From: Candidatus Aminicenantes bacterium UBA2190
GTDB taxonomy: Bacteria; Acidobacteriota; Aminicenantia; UBA2199
Length of the DNA: 27,789 nt
Direction: 5' to 3'
Assembly: GCA_002335385.1 (NCBI GenBank)
Contig: DCVK01000012.1
Span: forward strand, 1-27,789
This document shows positions 1 to 6,711 of the stretch, piece after piece. The notes beneath the pieces were generated by a model that was not told where the DNA came from, ran no database searches, and saw nothing but the letters and a program-made list of their open reading frames with translations. Position 1 is the first letter of the stretch. Every line of letters starts with the position of its first letter. The translations under genes were made by a program, and so were the position numbers.

Positions 1-266
1 AACAAACAATATCCAAATTCCAAATTCAAATGACCCAAACGAAGAAGTTGAAGAGTTAAAGAGTTCAAGAGTTGAAGGGTTCGGGCATATTCCGATCCTA
101 AGCTGTTAACCCGTCAACCCTTCCACGCTTCAACCCGTCAACAAGCGCTTGCTCTTGGTTTTGGTCATTGGGTAATTGGAATTTGGAATTTGTTTGGGAT
201 TTGGTGCTTGGGATTTGGAATTTAATTCTTACTATTGCTTGTCTGTCTGACCTCTGACTTCTGTCA
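1..266. repeat. 266-bp inverted repeat IR1, left arm
   Basis: Read on the plus strand, this stretch is the reverse complement of 10796-11061. By eye it has only 4 mismatches (positions 97, 100, 101 and 109) and no gap. It is made of degenerate 7-bp tandem units: AATTCCA-type at 10-30, AAGAGTT-type at 42-85, CAACCCG-type at 108-142 and GGAATTT-type at 170-230. The window starts inside or at the edge of the element, so its true left end is not visible. No coding potential is seen. Confidence 0.93.
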
Positions 267-320
267 ACTGACCTCTGACCTCTCGCCTCTCACCCCTGGC
301 CCCTCACCCTTTGCCTCTCG
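241..320. repeat. GACCTCT heptamer array
   Basis: Tandem 7-bp units run from about 247 to 320: GACCTCT, GACTTCT, GTCAACT, GACCTCT, GACCTCT, CGCCTCT, CACCCCT, GGCCCCT and further degenerate copies. The array lies directly against the 3' end of the methyltransferase gene. A related array in the other orientation (AGAGGTC units) lies at 10721-10815. The only short open frame here is low-complexity repeat and is not called as a gene. Confidence 0.8.
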
Positions 321-1547
321 TCACGCATATTTGATGAGTAATGCCACCGCTATTCCGCCGTTATGGAACAGGATCTTTTTGTCGTGCGGCAGTCCCAGGG
401 CCTTTTCCAGTTCCAGCCCGGGAACGATGATGGCATAGCCGCAGCCGGCATAGTCGCGGCGCACCTTGTCGCCGATGCGGCGGTAGAATGCGGCGATATC
501 GCCGCCCGGCCCCTGGCGCTCCCCATATGGCGGGTTCATCGCCAGCAGCACGCCGGCCGGGTCGCCGGCGGGGGGGTGCAGGCGGAAAAAATCAACCGGG
601 TCCACTGCCGCGATCGCGGCGAGGCCGGCGCGCTCCAGATTGCGCCTGGCCGTCTCCGCCGCCCTGGCATCGATGTCCGAACTGTAGATCCTGCGTGTCC
701 CGGCTGGGGCGTTTTCGCGGCAGCGCATCTCCAGCTCGCCCAGCTGATGCTGGAAGCGCGCCGGCCTGTAGGCGGGCCAGCCCTGGAAGGCGAAGGGGCG
801 GCCGCTGTTGACCAGCCGCCCGGAAAAGATCGCCCCGGCCTCGAGGGCGAACGTCCCCGAGCCGCAGAATGGATCGACCAGCACGCCGTAGCGCTCGACT
901 CCCGCCGCGCGCAGGACGGCGCAGGCCAGGGTCTCGCGCAGCGGCGCAGCCCCGATGAACTTGTCGCGGCCGCGCCGGTAGAGGAGCTCGCCGCTCGTGT
1001 CCAGGCTGACCCGGCAGCGGTTTTCCTCAAGGCGGATGAAGACGTGCTGGATTGGCGCCGTTCCGTTCTCCCCGGCGCTGGCGAAAACGGCGCAGCGGCC
1101 GTAGGCGGCCAGCCGCTTGGCGATCGCCTGTGCGGCCTCCTCCTCCAGCTTGCCCTCGTGCCACAGCCGCGAGCTCGCCGAGTTGACCGCGAAGCGCACG
1201 CGGGCCCGGTCGGCCAGGTGCAGCTCCCAGGGGCAGTCGGCCAGCTTGGCGCGGAACTCGGCGAAGCCGGTGGCCTTGAAATGGACGAGACGCATCAGCA
1301 GGCGGCTCACCGTGCCGGCGCCCAGGTTCACCCGCCAGGCGTCCTCGATCCGGCCGCTGAAGGCGACCCCGCCCGTCCCGCGCACCTCGGGGCAGGCGAT
1401 GCCCAGCCCCTGCAGCTCGCGCCGCGCCGTCTCCTCGAAGCCGGGATGGACGACGGCGAAGAATTCATGGCGGCGGCCCACGACATGGTCCTTGACACGC
1501 CGCGCCAGCGCCTTCTCGTTCAACGGCGCAACCGCTGGACGGGTCAC
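321..1547 (-). CDS. THUMP-type class I SAM-dependent RNA methyltransferase (RlmL/Trm11-like)
   Basis: This is a predicted 408-aa RNA base methyltransferase that probably acts on rRNA in the cytoplasm. Residues about 28-190 resemble a ferredoxin-like/THUMP RNA-binding module. The C-terminal Rossmann domain carries the SAM-binding motif DPFCGSG (residues 225-231) and the catalytic NPPYGER motif (338-344), the N-P-P-Y signature of N-methyltransferases acting on guanine in RNA. I placed the start at a GTG (1547-1545) that overlaps the TGA of the upstream helicase gene as GTGA. The frame stays open to 1883, but that part only shadows the helicase. The length fits RlmL N-domain homologues without the fused RlmK half. 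Coupling to an RNA helicase supports a role in ribosome assembly (inference). The precise target base cannot be read from the sequence. Confidence 0.88.
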   Translation of the reverse strand: MTRPAVAPLNEKALARRVKDHVVGRRHEFFAVVHPGFEETARRELQGLGIACPEVRGTGGVAFSGRIEDAWRVNLGAGTVSRLLMRLVHFKATGFAEFRAKLADCPWELHLADRARVRFAVNSASSRLWHEGKLEEEAAQAIAKRLAAYGRCAVFASAGENGTAPIQHVFIRLEENRCRVSLDTSGELLYRRGRDKFIGAAPLRETLACAVLRAAGVERYGVLVDPFCGSGTFALEAGAIFSGRLVNSGRPFAFQGWPAYRPARFQHQLGELEMRCRENAPAGTRRIYSSDIDARAAETARRNLERAGLAAIAAVDPVDFFRLHPPAGDPAGVLLAMNPPYGERQGPGGDIAAFYRRIGDKVRRDYAGCGYAIIVPGLELEKALGLPHDKKILFHNGGIAVALLIKYA

Positions 1548-4324
1548 TTCACTTTCCAGCCCTTGCCGCGGAAGATATTGTCCATGGATTCCTTGCGCTG
1601 GCGCGCCTTGCGGTCCTGCCATTCCCCGGCAATGGAATCGAAGTACTCCTGCGCCGCCTGCAGCTCCGCGAAGTGGACCAGAAAGACCCTGTCGCCTTCG
1701 AAAGCCGGTGCCGAGTAAAACTCGAACACGGCATTGTCCTTGCCGTTGCCTCCCTGGAAGGCCAGCGGGAAGGGGATGTCGAGCAGGTCGCCGACCTGGA
1801 CCTCCTTGCGGGCGTCGCGCCACTTGCGCGTGAAGATCTCCTGCTTCAGGCCGGTGTTGTGGCTGGCGGCGGCGGCGGCCCAATCGGGGAAGCGCTCACC
1901 GTCCAGGAAGAACCCCGGTTCCTCGCCGCCGGGCAGGCGGAGGTCGGCGGCTTCCAGGCGGTGGAACTGGGCGCGGTCCAGCTTCAGGAACGGCCGCCCT
2001 TCATGGAATTCGACCGGGAGCTCCATGTCCCTGGCCTGCAGACTGGCCGGCCAGCCGGCCGTCTTCAGTTTCTTCAGCCAGCGGTAGGGGAGGAAGTGGC
2101 GCAGGGAGAGGCGCTGCAGCGCCGGATGGAACTGGAAGAAGAAACGCAGGTCGTCGATCTTCAGGCTGCGGCGCAGCTGGCGGTAGAGGAACTCGCGCAG
2201 GGCGCCGTCGAAGGGGGGGAGCTTCTCGCCCAGCGCCTGTTCGGCCTCGGCGAACCAGGCGCGGTTGCGGTCGATCTCGCCGCAGCCGGGAAGGGTGGCG
2301 TAGTTTCGTGCGAACCAGTCCAGGGCCAGGGTCAGGATGGCGTGTTTTTCTCCGGGCTGGTCCCAGTCGGGTTCGACCGCCAGGGCCTTGACCAGGCGGT
2401 TGCCGAAGAATACCTCTTCCGTGACCGTGAGCTTGTCCCCATCCAGGGCGACGCGGCGGCGCTTCTCGTAGCTGAAGGGCTTCAGCTCCTCCAGCTGTTT
2501 CAGGGACACTTCCGAGCAGAAGGTGAGCAAGGGGATGAAGCGCTCCTCCTTGACCCCGGTGCGCGGGTCCTCGCGCTGGACCACCAGGTCGAAGGGCAGG
2601 CCGGCGGCCATCTCCGGCCGGCTGGCGTTCAGGATCGAGGTGCGCTCGATCTGCCGCTCCTCGCCCTCGCGCCAATAGACGCCCTCGCCCTTGAAATAGA
2701 CCCCGTCGCAGAAGCCGGAGAGGATGGCGCGGAAGAGGTGCTTCTGGTCGTTCATGGTGAGCGGCCCGCGCGCCGGATCGGATCTCCCCCTGCGGAGGGC
2801 CGCAGGGTGCCGGTCGGCGGCCGGCGGTGGCTGCAGCCGCTTTTTCAGCTCCAGGTAGATCTCGCGGGCCAGCGCCGACTTCTTGCCCGAGACCAGGCGG
2901 GCATTGCGCCGCATGTCCTCCAGCAGGTCGAGCTGGTTGAGCAGGTCCGACTTGTAGGGGGCGGCGGGGTTGTAGCACTCGCCGGCGAACTCCTTGCTGA
3001 CGATGCCTCTGGCCTCGAAGATGGCGATGGCCTTGAGCGCCCGGTCGACGACCCGCGGCCCCCCCTTTTCTCCCTCGAGCAGCAGCCGCGCCGCGCGCAG
3101 CGACAGCGGCAGGTCGGCCATGCGCCGGCCGTCGGCGGTCACGCGGTTCTCCGCCGTCAGGGCGCCGAAGGTCCTGAGGTTCTGGATGGCCTTGAGGATC
3201 AGGCTGCGGTTGGGCTTGTGGAAAAAGGTGAATTCCAGGGGTGACATCCCCCAGGTGAACATGCGCAGCACCACGCTCTCCAGGTTGAGGCGGCGGATCT
3301 CGGGTTCGGGATAGTCGAGCCGGTCCTCCATGCCCCGCTCGGAGCAGAGGATGTACCAGCCCTTCTTGACGCGGCCGGCGCGGCCGGCGCGCTGCTTGCA
3401 TTCCGAGGTGGATATTTCGGTGGGATAGAGCCCCTCGATGCCGCTGACCAGGCGCACCTCCTTCTTGAGGCCGCTGTCGATCACAGCGTCGATGTCGTCG
3501 ATGGTCAGGCTGGTCTGGGCGATGTCGGTGGCAATCACCGCCTTGGGCAGGGGATAGTTGCGGAACACCTTGGACTGCTCGCTGATGGACAGCTCGGAGT
3601 GCAGCGGCAGGATGACCGCCTTGCGGCCGTCGTGTTCCAGCAGCTCCTTCAGGTTCTCGATCGTGTCGTCGATCTCCTGCTTGCCGGGCTGGAACACCAG
3701 GATGTTATGGCCCTCCTCGAGCAGGGTGGCGGCGTCGGGCAGCAGGAAGCAGGGGTGGCGGCGCTGGCAGTCGACCGGGAAGCCGCGGCCCGGGACGGTG
3801 ATCACCGGGGCGTGGTGCAGGAAGGCCGATATCTGCCTGGCCTTGAGGGTGGCGCTCATGATCAGGGCGCGCTGGCCCGAGCGGCGGAAGACGCCCTCGT
3901 CGAGGTTCTTGCGCATCTGGCCGACCAGCACCTCCTGGTTCAGGTTCCATTCGTGGACCTCGTCGAGGACCAGCACGTCGTAGTCGCGGCGCCCCTGGAT
4001 CTCGCGCACCATCTGCACGCCGTCGGTCAGGTAGAGCAGGGTGGTGGCCGGCGACTTGTTGGCGTCCAGGCCGGTCTGGTAGCCGATTTCCCGCCCCCAC
4101 GGCACGCCGCAGGAGCGGGCCAGAAAGTTGGAGAGGGCGCGGGCGGCGATGCGCCGCGGCTGGGTGACATGGACCTTTTTGCCGGCCCGCCACAGCCACC
4201 AGGGGACGCGGGTCGACTTGCCGGCGCCGGTCTCTGCGGTGAGGATCACCACCGGGTTGTCGGCGACGGCGCGCTCGATCTCGGCGCGAAAGTCGTCCAC
4301 GGGCAAGCGATCCTGGAAATTCAT
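1544..4324 (-). CDS. DEAH-box ATP-dependent RNA helicase, HrpA/HrpB-type
   Basis: This is a 926-aa cytoplasmic superfamily 2 helicase. Visible motifs in order are Walker A GAGKST (33-38), QPRR (motif Ia, about 55-58), DEVH (121-124, motif II), SAT (157-159, motif III) and QRAGRAGR (311-318, motif VI). These are followed by the winged-helix/ratchet region and a long C-terminal part of about 450 aa. That C-terminal part contains a charged, Pro/Arg-rich linker near residue 500 and resembles HrpA/HrpB C-termini only loosely, so I do not choose between the two names. The family remodels RNA or RNP complexes using ATP. The start ATG follows an extended -10 box by 5 nt with no clear Shine-Dalgarno. 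The stop overlaps the GTG of the methyltransferase gene, making a two-gene, translationally coupled operon. Confidence 0.92.
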   Translation of the reverse strand: MNFQDRLPVDDFRAEIERAVADNPVVILTAETGAGKSTRVPWWLWRAGKKVHVTQPRRIAARALSNFLARSCGVPWGREIGYQTGLDANKSPATTLLYLTDGVQMVREIQGRRDYDVLVLDEVHEWNLNQEVLVGQMRKNLDEGVFRRSGQRALIMSATLKARQISAFLHHAPVITVPGRGFPVDCQRRHPCFLLPDAATLLEEGHNILVFQPGKQEIDDTIENLKELLEHDGRKAVILPLHSELSISEQSKVFRNYPLPKAVIATDIAQTSLTIDDIDAVIDSGLKKEVRLVSGIEGLYPTEISTSECKQRAGRAGRVKKGWYILCSERGMEDRLDYPEPEIRRLNLESVVLRMFTWGMSPLEFTFFHKPNRSLILKAIQNLRTFGALTAENRVTADGRRMADLPLSLRAARLLLEGEKGGPRVVDRALKAIAIFEARGIVSKEFAGECYNPAAPYKSDLLNQLDLLEDMRRNARLVSGKKSALAREIYLELKKRLQPPPAADRHPAALRRGRSDPARGPLTMNDQKHLFRAILSGFCDGVYFKGEGVYWREGEERQIERTSILNASRPEMAAGLPFDLVVQREDPRTGVKEERFIPLLTFCSEVSLKQLEELKPFSYEKRRRVALDGDKLTVTEEVFFGNRLVKALAVEPDWDQPGEKHAILTLALDWFARNYATLPGCGEIDRNRAWFAEAEQALGEKLPPFDGALREFLYRQLRRSLKIDDLRFFFQFHPALQRLSLRHFLPYRWLKKLKTAGWPASLQARDMELPVEFHEGRPFLKLDRAQFHRLEAADLRLPGGEEPGFFLDGERFPDWAAAAASHNTGLKQEIFTRKWRDARKEVQVGDLLDIPFPLAFQGGNGKDNAVFEFYSAPAFEGDRVFLVHFAELQAAQEYFDSIAGEWQDRKARQRKESMDNIFRGKGWKVK

Positions 4325-4329
4325 GTTCC

Positions 4330-4338
4330 ATTATATCA
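4330..4338 (-). promoter_or_regulatory. Extended -10 promoter of the helicase operon, probably leaderless
   Basis: The minus strand reads TGATATAAT (an extended TGN-TATAAT -10 element), then 5 nt, then ATG. No -35 match is seen at 16-18 bp spacing; that region is taken up by TTCGANG heptamers. Transcription starting about 7 nt after the -10 would begin at or next to the start codon. Confidence 0.6.
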
Positions 4339-4341
4339 GAT

Positions 4342-4513
4342 GTTCGACGTTCGAGGTTCGATGTTCGATGTTTTGGAAAAAAGCGCTTATCGTGGATAGC
4401 GCCTTGTTCTTTCATATCGGGCTTTGACCTCGTTTAATCTCTAACGAGATGCATCTTTTTGGTTCTCTTTCTTGTTTTTAAACGTCGAACTTCGAACGAC
4501 GAACTTCGAACCT
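4342..4513. repeat. TTCGANG heptamer element E1 (inverted arrays around a core)
   Basis: The left array at 4342-4371 has units GTTCGAC, GTTCGAG, GTTCGAT, GTTCGAT. The right array at 4481-4513 has the inverse units AACGTCG, AACTTCG, AACGACG, AACTTCG. Between them is an AT-rich core of about 110 nt. The architecture matches the elements at 9074-9248 and 15256-15367. The left end abuts the helicase promoter. Confidence 0.85.
4377..4402 (-). terminator. Possible intrinsic terminator inside element E1
   Basis: On the minus strand, an 8-bp stem (GCGCT.ATC/GATAAGCGC, one bulged base, 3-nt loop, arms 4383-4391 and 4395-4402) is followed by six T residues (4382-4377). It lies upstream of the helicase promoter, so it would stop antisense or read-through transcription entering from the right rather than end a known gene. 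Confidence 0.4.
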
Positions 4514-4528
4514 CTCTTTAATTCGACC

Positions 4529-4557
4529 TTGTTTTTGGGCGAAAATCGCGCTACAAT
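4529..4557 (+). promoter_or_regulatory. Sigma70-type promoter of the S41 protease gene
   Basis: TTGTTT (4529-4534), 17-bp spacer, TACAAT (4552-4557). The predicted leader is about 18 nt and carries GAGGA about 8 nt before the ATG at 4582. Unlike several neighbours, this gene therefore has a conventional leader and ribosome-binding site. Confidence 0.55.
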
Positions 4558-4581
4558 CGTATAACCCGCTGAGGAAGATCA

Positions 4582-6702
4582 ATGAAAGCCAAATTGTTGC
4601 TGGTCCTGCTGTTGTCCCTGCTGCTGTCCGGCGCCCTGCAGCCCGGCGCCCGGCTCCCCGAACGCGAAAAGATCCTGAGCAAGATGATCGGCAACTGGCT
4701 GGCCAACTGGCATTACAGCGGCAAGAAGATCGACGACGAGTTCTCGGCCAAGAGCTTCGCCCAGTACACGAAATACCTGGACAACGGCAAGAATTTCCTG
4801 ATTCAGGCCGACCTGGAAGCGCTCAAGCCCTTCACCCACAAGTTCGACGACAGCCTGCTCTCCGGCGACTTCACGGTGCCCCGCCTGGGCAGTGAGCTCC
4901 TGCGCCAGCGCGTGCTGCAGGTGCAGGGCTTCGCCCGCGAGATCCTCTCCCGGCCCTTCGACTTTTCCCTGGAAGAGTCCATCGAGCTGGACGCCGACAA
5001 GCGCGGGACCAGCCGTGACCTCGACCAGCTGCGCTCCTGGTGGGGCCAGTGGCTGAAGTACCTGACCCTCACCCAGTACATCAACCTGCAGAAGACGGAC
5101 ATGACGGTCCCCGCCGAGGGGGCCGACGGCAAGAAGGAGGCGGATGCCGCCCCTGTCGCGGCCGCGTTCTCCCCCGGGCTCGAGGCCAAGGCGCGGCTGG
5201 CGGTGGGCAGGAGCAGCGAGCGGCTTTTCGGCCGCCTGCTCAAGGAGAGGTCGGAGGAGATGCAGTCTCTTTTCTTCAACTCCCTGACCTCCATCTTCGA
5301 CCCGCACAGCCAGTATTTCCCGCCGCGGGCCAAGGAGGACTTCGACATCGAGATGTCGGGCACGCTGGAGGGCATCGGCGCCCTGCTCGGCGATGACGAC
5401 GGCTTCATCAAGATCTTCGATGTCATTGCCGGCAGCCCGGCCTGGATCCAGGGCATCCTCAAGGTCGAGGACGTCATCCTCAAGGTCGGCCAGGGCGACG
5501 AGGAGCCGGTCGATATCGTGGGCATGAGCGTCGCCGACGCCGCCCGCCTGGTGCGCGGCAGGAAGGGGAGCATGGTGCGCCTGACCGTGCGCAAGCCCGA
5601 CGGCCGCATCCTGCAGGTCTCCCTGGTGCGCAACGTGGTCGAGCTCAAGGAGACCTACGCGCGCTCGGCGCTCCTGGCCAACGATCAGCTGAAACGCTCG
5701 TTCGGCTACGTCTACCTGCCCAAGTTCTACCACGACTTCAACCGCTCGGGCGGCCGCAACGCCGCCGACGACGTGAAAAAGGAGATCCGCAAGCTGACCG
5801 CCCTCGGGGTGGATGGGATGATCCTCGATCTGCGCGGCAACGGCGGCGGCGCCCTGGAGGACGCGGTGAGGATGTCGGGGCTGTTCATCGAAAAAGGCCC
5901 GGTGGTTCAGGTGAAGGACCGCCATTCCGCGCCCCAGGTCTACGAGGACCGCGACGGAGAGATCAGCTGGGATGGACCGCTGGTCATCCTGGTCAACTCC
6001 TTCAGCGCCTCGGCCTCGGAGATCGTCGCCGCCGCCCTGCAGGATTACCGCCGGGCCCTGGTGGTCGGCGACCAGACCTTCGGCAAGGGGACGGTGCAGG
6101 TCATGCTGGACCTTGACCGCTTCCTTGCCCCCGACCAGGGACATTTGAAGCCGCTGGGAGCACTGACCCTGACCGTGCAGAAGTACTATCGCATCACCGG
6201 CGGCTCCACCCAGTACCAGGGGGTTGTCCCCGACATTCCCCTGCCCGACGTCTACGCCTATCTCGAGATGGGCGAAAAGACCCAGAAGCATTCGCTGCCA
6301 TGGGACACCGTCGCTTCCCTGTCCTTCTCCACCTGGAAAGAGTCGCACCCCGGCCTGGCCGAGATCCGGAAGCGCAGCGAGCAGCGGCTGGCGGTCAACC
6401 CCCGTTTCCGCAGCGTGGCGGATAACGTCACCCGCCTGAAGAAGCAGCGGCAGAAGACGATAGCCACGCTGAACATCGACAAGTTCATGGCCGAGCAGGA
6501 ATCCCTCCACCGCCAGGCCGAGGCCTACCGGCGCGAGCAGGTCGCTTATCCCCACCTGCGCGCGCTGACGAGCGACGATCCCGCCGCCCTCGAAGCCGAC
6601 GAAAAGCGCCGGGAGTGGCTCGAGGATCTGCGCCAGGACCCGGTCATCGAGGAGGCCACCCGCATCCTGGACGACCTGCGGACCGCCCCGCCCGTCTTTT
6701 GA
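4582..6702 (+). CDS. prc: Tail-specific periplasmic protease, peptidase family S41 (Prc/Tsp-like)
   Basis: This 706-aa protein is close to the roughly 680 aa of E. coli Prc. A hydrophobic N-terminal signal (residues about 3-18) sends it to the envelope. A Tsp N-terminal helical domain (about 25-240) is followed by a PDZ domain (about 251-345) and the S41 catalytic domain. The SASASE motif contains the probable nucleophile Ser477, and Lys502 in FGKGTVQ completes the Ser-Lys dyad; their 25-residue spacing equals that of E. coli Prc. A charged C-terminal domain (about 575-706) matches the extra domain of Prc rather than short CtpA proteases. The family degrades proteins with exposed nonpolar C-termini. 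A GAGGAAG ribosome-binding site supports the start. The gene is monocistronic, and its stop lies 9 bp from the convergent neighbour with no obvious hairpin between. Confidence 0.95.
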   Translation: MKAKLLLVLLLSLLLSGALQPGARLPEREKILSKMIGNWLANWHYSGKKIDDEFSAKSFAQYTKYLDNGKNFLIQADLEALKPFTHKFDDSLLSGDFTVPRLGSELLRQRVLQVQGFAREILSRPFDFSLEESIELDADKRGTSRDLDQLRSWWGQWLKYLTLTQYINLQKTDMTVPAEGADGKKEADAAPVAAAFSPGLEAKARLAVGRSSERLFGRLLKERSEEMQSLFFNSLTSIFDPHSQYFPPRAKEDFDIEMSGTLEGIGALLGDDDGFIKIFDVIAGSPAWIQGILKVEDVILKVGQGDEEPVDIVGMSVADAARLVRGRKGSMVRLTVRKPDGRILQVSLVRNVVELKETYARSALLANDQLKRSFGYVYLPKFYHDFNRSGGRNAADDVKKEIRKLTALGVDGMILDLRGNGGGALEDAVRMSGLFIEKGPVVQVKDRHSAPQVYEDRDGEISWDGPLVILVNSFSASASEIVAAALQDYRRALVVGDQTFGKGTVQVMLDLDRFLAPDQGHLKPLGALTLTVQKYYRITGGSTQYQGVVPDIPLPDVYAYLEMGEKTQKHSLPWDTVASLSFSTWKESHPGLAEIRKRSEQRLAVNPRFRSVADNVTRLKKQRQKTIATLNIDKFMAEQESLHRQAEAYRREQVAYPHLRALTSDDPAALEADEKRREWLEDLRQDPVIEEATRILDDLRTAPPVF

Positions 6703-6711
6703 CCGTTCCCT

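Noticed and set aside
235..438. 67-codon plus-strand open frame at the window start
   Set aside because: It is translated from the GACCTCT heptamer array and then antisense to the methyltransferase. Repeats with period 7 give no constant reading frame product.
363..1718. Long plus-strand open frame opposite the methyltransferase
   Set aside because: The opposite strand has clear THUMP/methyltransferase motifs. This frame has no recognisable domain and is open only because of high GC.
1673..3244. 523-codon plus-strand open frame inside the helicase gene
   Set aside because: It is antisense to DEAH helicase coding sequence, with Gly/Gln/Val-rich shadow composition.
4429..4460. CTCGTT...AACGAG hairpin followed by a T-rich stretch as a plus-strand terminator
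   Set aside because: The stem is only 6 bp with an 8-nt loop, the T run is separated by about 7 nt, and no plus-strand gene lies upstream.
4579..6555. 658-codon minus-strand open frame opposite the S41 protease
   Set aside because: The protease has a signal peptide, PDZ domain and catalytic dyad on the plus strand. The minus frame is a GC shadow.
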